This document shows positions 44,335-54,221 of a stretch of DNA of 64,000 nucleotides, one piece after another (the first letter of the stretch is position 1; each line of letters begins with the position of its first letter). Made by a program: the position numbers and the translations under genes. Under the pieces are notes generated by a model. It was not told the origin of the DNA. It made no database searches and saw nothing but the letters and a program-made list of their open reading frames with translations. Origin of the DNA: Marinobacter fuscus (GTDB lineage Bacteria; Pseudomonadota; Gammaproteobacteria; Pseudomonadales; Oleiphilaceae); NCBI RefSeq assembly GCF_003007675.1, contig NZ_PXNP01000004.1, positions 88,602-152,601 of the forward strand, in the 5' to 3' direction.

Positions 44335-45040
44335 GGCTGTCCCTGGCGTGCATGAGGTAGTTGACGTCTACATCGCGCCCCAGCTTGTAAATTTTGGTGA
44401 TGGGGTTGTAGGTCATGCCGGTGAGTTCGCACACATCCAGGCCTGCGGCGCGCAGATAATCGGACATTTCTGACGGGCGAATGAACTTCTTCCACTCATG
44501 GGTGCCTTTCGGCAGCAGGTTCATCACGTATTCCGCGCCGACAATGGCGAACAGGAATGACTTGGGGTTGCGGTTGATGGTAGAGACAAAAAGGTCACCG
44601 CCGGGGCGTAACATGCTCGCGCAGGCCCGGATAACCGAGGCCGGGTCGGGTACATGCTCCAGCATCTCCAGGCAAGTCACCACATCATACTGGCCAGCGT
44701 GCTCCGGGTGCCTTGCCAGTTCTTCAACGGTGGTTTGCCGGTAATCGACGGTGACACCGCTTTCCATGCCATGGAGTTTGGCCACCGACAAAGGGGCTTC
44801 GCCCATGTCGATACCGGTTACGTGAGCGCCTCGCAGTGCCATACCCTCGGCCAGCAAACCGCCACCACAACCGACGTCGAGGGCGCGTTTGCCAGCCAGC
44901 GACACGCGCTCGTCGATGTAGTTCAGGCGCAGCGGGTTGATGTCGTGCAGTGGTTTGAACTCGCTGGATGGGTCCCACCAGCGGCTGGCCAGCGCCTCGA
45001 ACTTGGCAATCTCTTTCTGGTCTACGTTCTGGTTGCTCAT
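44324..45040 (-). CDS. ubiG: Ubiquinone biosynthesis O-methyltransferase
   Basis: 238 residues. UbiG carries out both O-methylations of ubiquinone synthesis with SAM. The opening [20 protein letters not shown] and [12 protein letters not shown] are family signatures. The SAM site is [20 protein letters not shown] (about 55-74), and the [13 protein letters not shown] region follows. It lies 22 bases after mtaD and overlaps mupP, so it is inside a leftward operon. Confidence 0.95.
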   Translation of the reverse strand: MSNQNVDQKEIAKFEALASRWWDPSSEFKPLHDINPLRLNYIDERVSLAGKRALDVGCGGGLLAEGMALRGAHVTGIDMGEAPLSVAKLHGMESGVTVDYRQTTVEELARHPEHAGQYDVVTCLEMLEHVPDPASVIRACASMLRPGGDLFVSTINRNPKSFLFAIVGAEYVMNLLPKGTHEWKKFIRPSEMSDYLRAAGLDVCELTGMTYNPITKIYKLGRDVDVNYLMHARDSRER

Positions 45041-45062
45041 GATTTGATCATACTCCGGATCA

Positions 45063-46391
45063 TCAACTTAGAATCTGTTTGCGCCACGCCTCTACCCTGA
45101 GCATCAGGTCTGGCACATCAATACGGGTCAGCCGGCCGTCCTGTAACTGAGGTACGCCGTGAATCCAGCTGTGGCTTACTGCCCGCCCGTGGTTGCTGTA
45201 GACAAGATGCGAGGCAGGATCATAAACCGGCTGCAGGAAGGGATCGCTCAGGTCGACGGCAATCAGGTCTGCCAGCTTGCCTGGCAGCAGCGAGCCCAGT
45301 TCATCGCTGCGTCCGAGAGCTCTGGCGCCGTTCAGGGTTGCCATTTCCAGGGCCCGGTGTGCCGACAGGGCGGCCGCATCACCGGCTACTGCTTTGGCAA
45401 TCATGGCCGCGGTGCGAAGTTCGCCGAACAAGTCCAGGTCGTTGTTGCTGGCGGCGCCATCGGTACCGATACAAACATTGATGCCCCGCTGCTGAAGGGT
45501 GTCCACCGGGCAAAAGCCGCTGGCCAGTTTCAGGTTAGACTCCGGACAGTGGATAACATGAGTGCCGCTGGCCGATAAGGCGGCCAGATCGCTGTCATCA
45601 ATCTGGGTCATATGCACGCATTGGGTGTTTTCACCCAGCACGCCGAGCGCCTGCATTCGGGAAACCGGTCTGATACCTGAGGCCTTGACAGCTTGTTCTA
45701 CCTCAAAGGCTGTTTCATGCAGGTGGATCTGCAGTGCGGCACCGGTGCGCCGGGAAAGGGCGACAGCCTCTTTCAAGGGGTCGTCGGCGACGGTATAGGG
45801 TGCATGGGGCCCGATGGCGGGCATGATGTAGTCATCGCCCTGCCATTGCTCGATCAGGCCTGCGCCTTTGTGCAGATATTCCTCCGGGCCCGAACCCCAC
45901 ACGGTTGGCATATCCATCAATGGGAAGCACACCTGGGCCCGCATTCCGGTATCGTGGGCGACCTGGGCAGTCACCTCCGGGAAAAAGTACATATCCGAGA
46001 AGGTGGTGGTGCCGGTACGCAGCATTTCCGCCATCGCCAGCCGGGCGCCGTCCATGACAAACTGTTCGCTGACGAACCGGCCCTCGGCGGGCCATATGTG
46101 GTCGTTCAGCCAAGTCATCAGCGGCAGGTCATCGGCCATACCCCGGAACAGGGACATGGCGGTGTGGCCATGCAGGTTGATTAGCCCGGGCAGCAGCACG
46201 TGCTGGTTCAGGTCCAGTGTTTCCCGTGTGCGGTAGGTCTGGTCCGCTTCCGTTTGCGGGAGCACGGCGGCAATGCGGCTTCCCTGGATGATCAGTGCCT
46301 GATGCTCCAGAACAACAGCGCGGGGTTCCACTGGGATCAGCCAGCGGGCGTTGATCCGGGTATCGGCTGTGATGATGGTGTTTGCCGTCAT
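45063..46391 (-). CDS. mtaD: 5-methylthioadenosine/S-adenosylhomocysteine deaminase
   Basis: 442 residues of the amidohydrolase superfamily (TRZ/ATZ group). Metal ligands are in [20 protein letters not shown] (HxH, about 69-88), with [28 protein letters not shown] and the catalytic Asp in [14 protein letters not shown]. It deaminates methylthioadenosine to methylthioinosine, the Pseudomonas-type entry to methionine salvage. Consistent with that, mtnA is divergent from it, with about 120 bases between the start codons. Confidence 0.88.
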   Translation of the reverse strand: MTANTIITADTRINARWLIPVEPRAVVLEHQALIIQGSRIAAVLPQTEADQTYRTRETLDLNQHVLLPGLINLHGHTAMSLFRGMADDLPLMTWLNDHIWPAEGRFVSEQFVMDGARLAMAEMLRTGTTTFSDMYFFPEVTAQVAHDTGMRAQVCFPLMDMPTVWGSGPEEYLHKGAGLIEQWQGDDYIMPAIGPHAPYTVADDPLKEAVALSRRTGAALQIHLHETAFEVEQAVKASGIRPVSRMQALGVLGENTQCVHMTQIDDSDLAALSASGTHVIHCPESNLKLASGFCPVDTLQQRGINVCIGTDGAASNNDLDLFGELRTAAMIAKAVAGDAAALSAHRALEMATLNGARALGRSDELGSLLPGKLADLIAVDLSDPFLQPVYDPASHLVYSNHGRAVSHSWIHGVPQLQDGRLTRIDVPDLMLRVEAWRKQILS

Positions 46392-46511
46392 TAACCTGCC
46401 TTGTTAAGAGGGGCAATTCCTGTGGAATGCCTGAAAATTCAGTGCTCAAGTATAACCACCCGGGTTGGGTAGAACTATACTTGGGCTTTCTTTTCTGAAT
46501 GGGAGTTGATT

Positions 46512-47567
46512 ATGGCTAAGAGTTCTTCCGGTCAAGCCATTGGAACCGTGGCAATGCGTTGGCATGGCGATCGTCTTGAGCTGCTGGATCAGCGCCTGTT
46601 GCCCGCTGAAGAGCACTGGCTGGTGGCAGATGGCGCCGCCACAGTTGCACAGTGTATTACCGATATGGTGGTTCGGGGCGCACCCGCGATTGGTATCAGT
46701 GCGGCCTATGGTGTCGCACTGGCCGCCCACCATGCCGGTACCGCAGACTGGCGTGGTGAAGTTGACCGGGCGATCAGGATGTTGGCGGAGTCCCGGCCAA
46801 CAGCGGTGAACCTGTTCTGGGCATTGGATAAAATGCAGCAGGTAGTCAGTCACTGTGGCACTCAGGATGAGGCAATATCCCGGTTGGGCCAGGCAGCAGT
46901 GCGTTTGCACGAGGAAGATCTGGCGGCGAATCTGGCGATGGCCGACTACGGCCTTGAGGTGATCGGTACCGAAAAGCCGGTATCGGTGCTGACTCACTGT
47001 AACACCGGAGCACTGGCGACCGGCGGCTATGGCACAGCCCTGGGAGTGGTGCGGCGGCTGCACGAGCAGCAGTTACTGAAGCGGGTGTACGCAGATGAGA
47101 CCCGGCCCTGGTTGCAGGGTAGTCGGTTGACCGCCTGGGAACTGGTACGTGATCAGATTCCCGTAACCTTAAACGCAGATGGCGCAGCTGCAGCCATTAT
47201 GGCCGCTGGCAAGGTGGCCTGGGTACTGGTGGGGGCAGACAGGATTACCGCCAATGGTGATGTCGCCAACAAGATCGGCACCTACAATCTGGCCGTGCTG
47301 GCCCGCCATCATCGAATCGGCTTTATGGTCGTTGCACCGTCCAGTACGGTGGATATGTCTCTGGAGTCAGGGCAGGACATACCGATTGAACAGCGTGAGG
47401 GCACGGAAGTCCGAGAGATTCGGGGGGTCCCGCTGGCACCGGTCGATGTGGATGTGTTCAACCCCGTATTCGATGTTACGCCAGCAGCGCTGATCGATGC
47501 GATCGTGACTGAAAAAGGCGTGGTGCGGAATCCGGAGATTACCGGAATGAAAGCGCTGTTTACCTGA
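46512..47567 (+). CDS. mtnA: Methylthioribose-1-phosphate isomerase
   Basis: 351 residues from the ATG at 46512, which has GGGAG 6 bases upstream; a TTG at 46506 was rejected. It turns methylthioribose-1-phosphate into methylthioribulose-1-phosphate in methionine salvage. Signatures are [20 protein letters not shown], the catalytic Cys in [34 protein letters not shown] and the catalytic Asp in [18 protein letters not shown]. It is divergent from mtaD and overlaps the convergent HTH gene by 8 bases. Confidence 0.94.
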   Translation: MAKSSSGQAIGTVAMRWHGDRLELLDQRLLPAEEHWLVADGAATVAQCITDMVVRGAPAIGISAAYGVALAAHHAGTADWRGEVDRAIRMLAESRPTAVNLFWALDKMQQVVSHCGTQDEAISRLGQAAVRLHEEDLAANLAMADYGLEVIGTEKPVSVLTHCNTGALATGGYGTALGVVRRLHEQQLLKRVYADETRPWLQGSRLTAWELVRDQIPVTLNADGAAAAIMAAGKVAWVLVGADRITANGDVANKIGTYNLAVLARHHRIGFMVVAPSSTVDMSLESGQDIPIEQREGTEVREIRGVPLAPVDVDVFNPVFDVTPAALIDAIVTEKGVVRNPEITGMKALFT

Positions 47568-48333
47568 CGCTTTTTCCGGCTTTGCCGTGGGCAGGTGTGG
47601 CATCGGTATTTGAACTGAGCCGGGCTTTTTGCTCGGCCAGCTCCTGTTCCTGCTGCTCGATGAAGTGCAGGGACATTTCGAAACTCTGGCGGGTGAAGTC
47701 CAGCACCTTGCGAAAGCCTTCGTCCGACAGGGTACGTGCATCGTCGTGGCGCCGGAAAATGTTGATGAATTCCCGCTCCCGTTCGAATTGCAGGGGTATC
47801 CGGCCAACGCCCCAGTCGTTTAGGAGTTGCCAGACTTCGGGGTTGTAGTTGCGGGTGGTACGCAGAATAAATGGGATAGGGTCGTTTCGGGCTACCAGCG
47901 AGGCGAGCCGGAGAATCAATTCGAAAGACAGGGTGGCGGTGCCGTTTTCGATGGCCTCCAACAGGGTTTTGTCTTTGAGGTTGAGAGCTTCGCTCATCTC
48001 GGAAAGGGTCAGCCCGGCGACTTCACGAATATCTTTCAGGGACTGGCCCGCCGTTAGCATGGCCCGCAATTGATCCTGGGAATTGATCAGCGCCCGCCCC
48101 ACCCGCAGGGAGGTGTCCGTGGCGCGGGCGCCCAGCCGCAAAGCTGAGCCGGTCAGGCTGGCGATGCGGTCGAGTACGCCATCGGGTGCCTTTTCCGTAC
48201 TGCCTGTCTGTTGCAACTCTGCCACTTCGTCCATCGACGACATGGCATGAAGAGCATCCAGCAGCATGTCCCGGAGTGCCCGCGCTCTCTGTTGCGTATT
48301 CGAGGTGGCGTTATCGACCGGCTTCTCAGCCAT
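47560..48333 (-). CDS. HTH (XRE-like) regulator
   Basis: 257 residues. A helix-turn-helix of Cro/CI type lies near 95-145 ([40 protein letters not shown]). The N-terminus is acidic and helical, and the C-terminus ends in a Gln/Glu-rich helix ([15 protein letters not shown]), perhaps for dimerisation. Targets are unknown. It starts 3 bases after the stop of the protease gene prc on the same strand, so it is probably co-transcribed with prc, and it overlaps convergent mtnA by 8 bases. Confidence 0.8.
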   Translation of the reverse strand: MAEKPVDNATSNTQQRARALRDMLLDALHAMSSMDEVAELQQTGSTEKAPDGVLDRIASLTGSALRLGARATDTSLRVGRALINSQDQLRAMLTAGQSLKDIREVAGLTLSEMSEALNLKDKTLLEAIENGTATLSFELILRLASLVARNDPIPFILRTTRNYNPEVWQLLNDWGVGRIPLQFEREREFINIFRRHDDARTLSDEGFRKVLDFTRQSFEMSLHFIEQQEQELAEQKARLSSNTDATPAHGKAGKSVR

Positions 48334-48336
48334 GGT

Positions 48337-50481
48337 TCATGGTGCCTCGGCCTTGGCAGTATAGCGGGAGGGCGCCAGAATCGACGCCATGCGCTGATCA
48401 AGCTCCAGCATGTCGGCCATGATGTGCCCGCCTTCCCGAATGATAAAATCCATTTCCTCATCGCCGCTATCGAGGTCTGCTGCCTGCTGGTTCTGCCAGT
48501 CTTCCAGAGCCTCCAGATCTGCAAACGGTTCCTCACCTCTCAATTCACGACGAGCGTTGGCGATGCTCAGGCGGGTTTGTTCGATCTGGTTGTGATGCGC
48601 CTTGCGCTTGTCGAGATTAAGGCTTACAAAATCCGTTTTCCGCTGCTGGTTCAGGAACGCGATTTCTTCCTGTAACAGTTTGAATTCCGGGCTGCTGTTG
48701 AATCGCTCACCATGGCGTTGGCGTAACTCGTCGATCACGTTGGTAAAATCGAAATACCGTGCGTGAGGCACGGCCTCGATCTGATCCCAGGGCAAGGCAT
48801 GATCGAGAGCGTCTTCACCGATACGGGCCTTGTCTATACGAGAAGGAATCTCAATGTCCGGGATCACACCTTTATGCTGGGTAGAGCCGCCGGACACCCG
48901 ATAGAATTTCGACTGGGTAATCTTGAGCTGGCCATGGTTCAGCGGGCGAACGGCTTGCACCGTGCCCTTGCCAAAGGTCTGGGAACCTACCACCAGGCCC
49001 CGGCCATAGTCCTGAATCGCGCCGGCAAAGATTTCGGATGCCGAGGCGCTCATTCGATTGACCAGCACCACCAGCGGGCCATCGTAAACGACCGAGGGAT
49101 CGCCATCTTCCAGCACCTGCACGTCGTTATTAGCGTTGCGAATTTGTACGGTGGGGCCCTTGTCGATAAACAGCCCGACCAGGTCATTGGCCTCGTGCAG
49201 GGCGCCACCGCCGTTGTTGCGCAAATCCATCACCAGGCCGTCGACGCCGTCAGCCTTGAGTTCGCTGATGAGCTTGCGCACGTCCCGGGTAGTGCTTTTG
49301 TAATTCGGATCTCCAGCTTGCATGGCCTGAAAATCGGCATAGAAGGTGGGAATGTCGATGACGCCGATACGGTACGTCTGGCCATTTCGATCCAGTTGGA
49401 TCACTTCCTTGCTGGCGCTCTGTTCTTCCAGCTTTACTTCATCGCGCTTGATCGCAATGGTGCGGGTAATGGTTTCGTCTGCGGCATTTGCGGGAATCAC
49501 TTCCAGGCTCACCGTCGAGTTTCGAGGGCCGCGAATCAGATCGACCACTTCATCCAGGCGCCAGCCGATCACGTTGACAGCTTTATCTTCGCCCTGCGCA
49601 ACCGAGACGATGCGATCGGCAGGTTGCAGTTGGCCTTGCTTTGAGGCTGGGCCACCGGGTACCAGGCGCACCACTTTGGTATATTCGTTATCCGATTGCA
49701 GAACCGCGCCTATGCCTTCCAGCGACAGGCTCATGTTGATGTTGAAGTTTTCCGAGGTGCGTGGCGAAAAATAAGAGGTGTGGGGATCCCACATGCCGGT
49801 AAAGGCATTCATGTATGCCTGAAACGCATCTTCGCTGCGGGCCTGATAGGCCCGTTTGAGTTGGCCTTCGTAACGGCGACGCAGGTTCTCTTCAATCGCG
49901 TCGTCGTCCGAGCCATTGAGGCGTTGGGCAAGGACTGCGTTTTTGATGCGGCGAACCCATAGATCATCCAGTGCAGCACTGTCGGCTTCCCAGTTGGCTT
50001 CTGACCGGTCTACCAGAATCTGATCGTCCTGGCTGAAATCCATTTCGTTAATGCCATCGTCGAGCAAATGCAGGGCAAACTTCAGACGCTCGATCACCCG
50101 TTGCTGTACCAGGTTATAGATATCAAAACCGGGCTGCAGCTGGCCGGTCTTAAGGGCCGATCCCAGGTGACGCTTGACGCGTGACAGGGTATCAATGTCC
50201 TGTTGGGTGAGGTAAACCCGCTGGCTGTCCAGGTAGTTCAGGTAAGCGTCGAAGACATCGCCGGAAAGGTCGTCGCTGATGCCCAGATTACGGAAATGGG
50301 TGAACTGCAGTTGTCGGGCGATCAGAATGTTGGCACGCGCCTGGTCAATGGTAGGTGCGACGGGCTCGTAACGTGCGGACTCGTCTACCTTCGCGTAGGC
50401 ACCAGACACCAGAAGGCTCAGAGTCAAGGCCAGAGTGGCACCCGCTTTCCGAGAGAGAGACGGCAGGAACGGACGCTTCAT
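48337..50481 (-). CDS. prc: Tail-specific protease Prc (S41)
   Basis: About 714 residues from the ATG at 50481, which gives a standard signal peptide (MKRPFLPSLSRKAG, then LALTLSLLVSGAYA); starts at 50502 or 50541 are possible. The order is an N-terminal helical domain (about 30-210), a PDZ domain (GIGAVLQSDNEYTKVVRLVP, PADRIVSVAQGED), the S41 core with catalytic Ser in NRMSASASEIFAGAIQDYGR and Lys in SQTFGKGTVQ, and the C-terminal DUF3340-type region. Prc cuts C-terminally in the periplasm and controls peptidoglycan hydrolases. It is followed at once by the HTH gene. Confidence 0.92.
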   Translation of the reverse strand: MKRPFLPSLSRKAGATLALTLSLLVSGAYAKVDESARYEPVAPTIDQARANILIARQLQFTHFRNLGISDDLSGDVFDAYLNYLDSQRVYLTQQDIDTLSRVKRHLGSALKTGQLQPGFDIYNLVQQRVIERLKFALHLLDDGINEMDFSQDDQILVDRSEANWEADSAALDDLWVRRIKNAVLAQRLNGSDDDAIEENLRRRYEGQLKRAYQARSEDAFQAYMNAFTGMWDPHTSYFSPRTSENFNINMSLSLEGIGAVLQSDNEYTKVVRLVPGGPASKQGQLQPADRIVSVAQGEDKAVNVIGWRLDEVVDLIRGPRNSTVSLEVIPANAADETITRTIAIKRDEVKLEEQSASKEVIQLDRNGQTYRIGVIDIPTFYADFQAMQAGDPNYKSTTRDVRKLISELKADGVDGLVMDLRNNGGGALHEANDLVGLFIDKGPTVQIRNANNDVQVLEDGDPSVVYDGPLVVLVNRMSASASEIFAGAIQDYGRGLVVGSQTFGKGTVQAVRPLNHGQLKITQSKFYRVSGGSTQHKGVIPDIEIPSRIDKARIGEDALDHALPWDQIEAVPHARYFDFTNVIDELRQRHGERFNSSPEFKLLQEEIAFLNQQRKTDFVSLNLDKRKAHHNQIEQTRLSIANARRELRGEEPFADLEALEDWQNQQAADLDSGDEEMDFIIREGGHIMADMLELDQRMASILAPSRYTAKAEAP

Positions 50482-50782
50482 AGTGTTTTCCGCGATGGTC
50501 ATAGAGTGATTACCTGGAGCTGCTGTATCGTTGCACGGCAATCCACTGCCGCGTATTCCTCTAATTATTCAATTTATTGTAGGCAACCACTACACCTGTT
50601 GCCATAGGCTATGGGTATACCTGTGTGACAATCTGTCCATAAAGGTTGCCGGGTGGTTCTTGCTCCCGGTGTTTTTGTTCGCAGGCTGACTTGAGCAGTT
50701 CAGGAAGCGTTTGGATAATGACAGAATGGGACATTGCTTCTATGTTGAAGAAAACAGCAGGCTCGGCCAGGTAGGTGTAATC

Positions 50783-51046
50783 ATGTCGTTAAGAGATGCC
50801 ATCGATAATTTTTACGAGCGACTGGTGGCAGACGCTATTGAGGCAACCCGGGAAGAGTCCGATACCGCCGATTTTCTTACCGATGTGATGTGTGTGGCGC
50901 TGAATCGGTTACCCGCGCGCTATTACCGCCACTCCATCGATATGATGTTTTATCTGGCGGATGAGGAACTAAAGGACATGAAAGAAAAATCCCTGGCCGC
51001 AGTAAAGCAGGCCAGGGATTTTGTCAGGCAGCATCAGCGCGAGTGA
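50783..51046 (+). CDS. ComFB-domain protein
   Basis: 87 residues from the ATG at 50783 (MSLRDAIDNFYERLVADAIE); upstream codons do not look like protein. The segment TADFLTDVMCVALNRLPARYYRH matches the Late competence ComFB family pattern, in which an ALN-LPP-YVR core is conserved. ComFB proteins in cyanobacteria have been reported to bind cyclic dinucleotides, so this could be a small receptor for cyclic di-GMP, but that is inference. It is transcribed alone between two leftward genes and ends 6 bases from the convergent DUF349 gene. Confidence 0.8.
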   Translation: MSLRDAIDNFYERLVADAIEATREESDTADFLTDVMCVALNRLPARYYRHSIDMMFYLADEELKDMKEKSLAAVKQARDFVRQHQRE

Positions 51047-51052
51047 GCCGGT

Positions 51053-53521
51053 TCACTGTCTGCTGATACTTGCCTGTAGTGCGGCGGCCAGGCGGTTGGC
51101 GTTTTCACGGTTCCGCCCTTCGTCATCCGGGTGCAGACACCAGTGGGCGATCAACTTTTCCAGCTCCTGCTCGGCAGACTGGTGTTCGCTGGAGCCCATA
51201 CCATCGGTTAATCGCTGTACCTGAATCTCCATCCTCCGGGCCTGGTCGGCTTCCGGTGATTCCGTGCCTGCCAGAATTTCTGCGCGAATGGCCAGATCCC
51301 GCCCGGGTATGGCTACGTCGCTGTTCACCAAGGACTGCCAGGATTGCGGCGCCTGTTCTGAGGGCACGGCAGTGGCAACCCTCTGGTTAATCAGGTTTTT
51401 CCAGCTGTCGAGTTTCTTCTCAAGGCGTTTTATCCGTACTTTGGCGTCGAGTTGCCGCCGAAGCTGGTGTAGCTGCTCCCGCATAGCTTTGGATAGGGCC
51501 GTGTCGGATAGTGTTTGCAGGGTGTTCTTGGCTTCTGCGAGGCTTTCTTCAGTATGGTCAGTATCCAGATCGCTGAGCCCGGCCATAATTTCCCTGGCAT
51601 GCTGGTCTGCCTGTTCGGTGGCGCTTTTCTGGGCCGACCGTTGGGCGTCGCGGCGCGCAAAAATCTGATCGCAGGCCTTACGGAAAGCCTGCCAGAGTTT
51701 GCGGTCTTCACGGTGGCGGGTAATGCCAATCTGTTTCCATTCGGTTTGCAGCGCTTTTGCCTGCTCCATGGCTTCCTGCAGGGGTTCGTGAGCAACCAGT
51801 TCCAGCGCCCGGTCAACAATGGCCTGCTTGGCGTCTTCGTTCTTCTTTCGCTCAGCATCCAGCGGCTGTTCAAGCCGTTTCAACAGATCATCGAAGCGCT
51901 TTTGCACCTTCCTGTTGTTGCGGAAATCCACGGGCCATGCCGCTTTCCACTCCTGGCGGGCGGTCTGGTGGATGCGCTCGGCAGCCTTCCAATCGGCATT
52001 CTGCCAATCGGCCTGGTCAAGGTAGAGGGCTAGTTCATTACAGATGGTTTCGCGCTGTTGCAGGTTTACCTGCTTGAGGTCGGACTTTGCCTCAAAGTAG
52101 GCTTTGCAGGGCTCGTAGGCTATGTCTGAAGCCGCTTTGAAACGATTCCACAGTGTGCGATCCGAGGAGCCGCCAAGTTCGCGCCACTCTGCCTGAAGCT
52201 CCCTGATGCGCTCGGCCTTGGCTTCCGGTTCCATGTGTTGATCGGCCAGGTATTCCATCTGCTCACACAGAGCAACCTGTTTGGGTTCCGTGGCGAAGCC
52301 CTGCCAGTCGCTCAATTCGCGGAATTGACCAGAGAGCAGTTGCATGCGTGCACGCAGTGGTCTGCGGCTGCGCTCGTCCAGTTCCTGGAATTGTTGCTGG
52401 CACAGTTTCAGAAGCTGACGGGACTCCTTGAACAGCTGTGCCTCCAGTGACGCTTCGAGTTTATCGAGACTTTCGGTCAGTGTTTTCAGCTTTTGCTGCT
52501 GATCCGCACGATCCTCCGCAGGTTTTGGCGCTTTGGCGGGTTTGCCTGCGTGCCTGGCGAGTTGCTGGAGCGATTCGGGCGCCGGATACTCTTTCGGCCA
52601 ACTGATTTCGTCGAGCAGCGACTTGGCCGCCTCAGGGCCCGGGGGCTGTGCGCCCGTGCCGGTCTCGCCAAGCTGTGCCTGTATGTCTGGCAAACTGTGG
52701 TTAAGTCTGCGCACCGCAGCCAGCAGGCTTCGCAATGACAGCATGGCCTGTTCGTACTCTTTCTGTTCCTGCTTTTCGACCGTAGTGTCCCGGGTGGCCT
52801 CGAGCCAGCGGTTTTCCTGGGTTTTCTGCAGAGCATCCAGAGAAGGTTCTGACGGCTGACTCGCAACGCCCGTTGCTTTCAGCTGTTCCAGAGTTTGCTG
52901 CAGCAGGGCGAGGGTGTCCTGGCGTTGTTGCTTCTGATCCCTGTGCCGCTGCTCTTCTATCTGTGCGGCCTCCAGCTGTTGAAGCTTGCCGGTACAATCG
53001 TGAATGGCCTGGAGAAAGCGTTGTGTCTGCGTAGCATCGGCTGCGCTATCGACTTGCTGCCAGTTTTCCTGCAAGACCTTCAGCCGCGCCTCAAACAGCT
53101 TGGTGTCTTCACTGCGGGCCTGATCTTCGGCCTGTCGCACAAGTTCGTCAATGCGCTGGCGGGTGGCTTGTTTACTCGCTTCGTGTTCACGTAGTTCTTG
53201 CAGGGCTTGCTTTACTGTCTGGAAAACGACTTTGTCACGGCCTTTGGCATTTTTTTGTACTTGCTGAAGGTGTTGCTCGTCGCGCAGCTCCCTGGCTGCC
53301 TTCAGCCGAATCGCGGCCGTTGCGCCTTCGATTGCCAGTATGGCCAGTTCTGCCTGCTCCGGCTTTCCTGAAAGTTGTTGCTCTTGCTGCTCCCTTAGTA
53401 GCTCACGGTGATCGGGTTCAGCTGTAGCGGGAGCCACGGGCTCCGGTGATCGGGGTGCCTTCCGGTTGTCTGTCGTGGCGGCTTTACGGGATTTGAACAA
53501 TTTCTGAAGAAATGCGGCCAT
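51053..53521 (-). CDS. DUF349-domain coiled-coil protein
   Basis: 822 residues with a basic N-terminus (FLQKLFKSRKAAT) and very high Gln, Glu, Lys and Ala content. Repeated units with a central Trp pattern (LQAEWRELGGSSDRTLWNRF, ALQTEWKQIGITRHREDRKL, RQEWKAAWPVDFRNNRKVQK) are the DUF349 repeats, each about 75 residues, mainly between 380 and 660. Regions before and after are long helices. Function is unknown in the family; a scaffold role is plausible. There is no signal peptide. Confidence 0.85.
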   Translation of the reverse strand: MAAFLQKLFKSRKAATTDNRKAPRSPEPVAPATAEPDHRELLREQQEQQLSGKPEQAELAILAIEGATAAIRLKAARELRDEQHLQQVQKNAKGRDKVVFQTVKQALQELREHEASKQATRQRIDELVRQAEDQARSEDTKLFEARLKVLQENWQQVDSAADATQTQRFLQAIHDCTGKLQQLEAAQIEEQRHRDQKQQRQDTLALLQQTLEQLKATGVASQPSEPSLDALQKTQENRWLEATRDTTVEKQEQKEYEQAMLSLRSLLAAVRRLNHSLPDIQAQLGETGTGAQPPGPEAAKSLLDEISWPKEYPAPESLQQLARHAGKPAKAPKPAEDRADQQQKLKTLTESLDKLEASLEAQLFKESRQLLKLCQQQFQELDERSRRPLRARMQLLSGQFRELSDWQGFATEPKQVALCEQMEYLADQHMEPEAKAERIRELQAEWRELGGSSDRTLWNRFKAASDIAYEPCKAYFEAKSDLKQVNLQQRETICNELALYLDQADWQNADWKAAERIHQTARQEWKAAWPVDFRNNRKVQKRFDDLLKRLEQPLDAERKKNEDAKQAIVDRALELVAHEPLQEAMEQAKALQTEWKQIGITRHREDRKLWQAFRKACDQIFARRDAQRSAQKSATEQADQHAREIMAGLSDLDTDHTEESLAEAKNTLQTLSDTALSKAMREQLHQLRRQLDAKVRIKRLEKKLDSWKNLINQRVATAVPSEQAPQSWQSLVNSDVAIPGRDLAIRAEILAGTESPEADQARRMEIQVQRLTDGMGSSEHQSAEQELEKLIAHWCLHPDDEGRNRENANRLAAALQASISRQ

Positions 53522-53696
53522 AAACAGTATCCTCGGGATTGCAACCAGTTTGCGGCGGCGGCAAAGTGTGCGCGCCCTCCGGCCCGCACCAGTGCCTGTC
53601 GGTGCGGGAATCGTATAGGAGTGGGGTGCCGTATTTGGCTCCCTGCTCTTAGGGATGCTAAGTCTATCGTTTTGCGAGTGATGGCGGAAAGGCCCA

Positions 53697-54161
53697 ATGG
53701 CAAAAGAATCGAAACAGGATGACCCGGACTATCGTGCCCGCTCGACGGCACTCAGGTTATTGGCAAGAAGAGAGCATAGCCGCTCCGAATTGGCACTGAA
53801 ACTCCGGCAGCGGGATATTCCATCGGCCACGATCGATAGTGTTCTGGACGACTATGAACAGGAAGGTTGGCTGAGTGACGAGCGGTTCGCCGATGTATTT
53901 GCGAGACAAAAGATGGATCAGGGCTATGGCCCGCTGAAAATCGAAGCCGACCTGCAGCAAAAAGGAGTTTGCCGAATGCCGGAATGTCTGCAGTCCATCC
54001 CCGAGGAGGTGTGGGTGGAGCGGGCCGCAGAGGCAAGGATAAAGCGCTTTGGTAAGGTGCTGCCGCGTAACCTGTCAGAGAAGGCGAGGCAGTTCCGCTT
54101 TCTGGCCCGGCGTGGATTTACCAGCGCCCAGGCGAACGGCGCGTTCTGTTTGCAAGATTAG
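53697..54161 (+). CDS. recX: Regulatory protein RecX
   Basis: 154 residues. Three-helix repeats typical of RecX are visible: ALRLLARREHSRSELALKLR (about 19-38), SVLDDYEQEGWLSDERFADVF, RQKMDQGYGPLKIEADLQQKG, and RFLARRGFTSAQANGAF at the end. RecX binds in the groove of the RecA filament and blocks its extension. In many relatives recX follows recA; here no recA is nearby and the gene stands alone, divergent from the DUF349 gene. Confidence 0.9.
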   Translation: MAKESKQDDPDYRARSTALRLLARREHSRSELALKLRQRDIPSATIDSVLDDYEQEGWLSDERFADVFARQKMDQGYGPLKIEADLQQKGVCRMPECLQSIPEEVWVERAAEARIKRFGKVLPRNLSEKARQFRFLARRGFTSAQANGAFCLQD

Positions 54162-54221
54162 CCGTTGCCTGCGACGTTCTTCCGCGCAGGCACCTGGGCG
54201 TGTGAAAGTGTGAAAAGGTGC

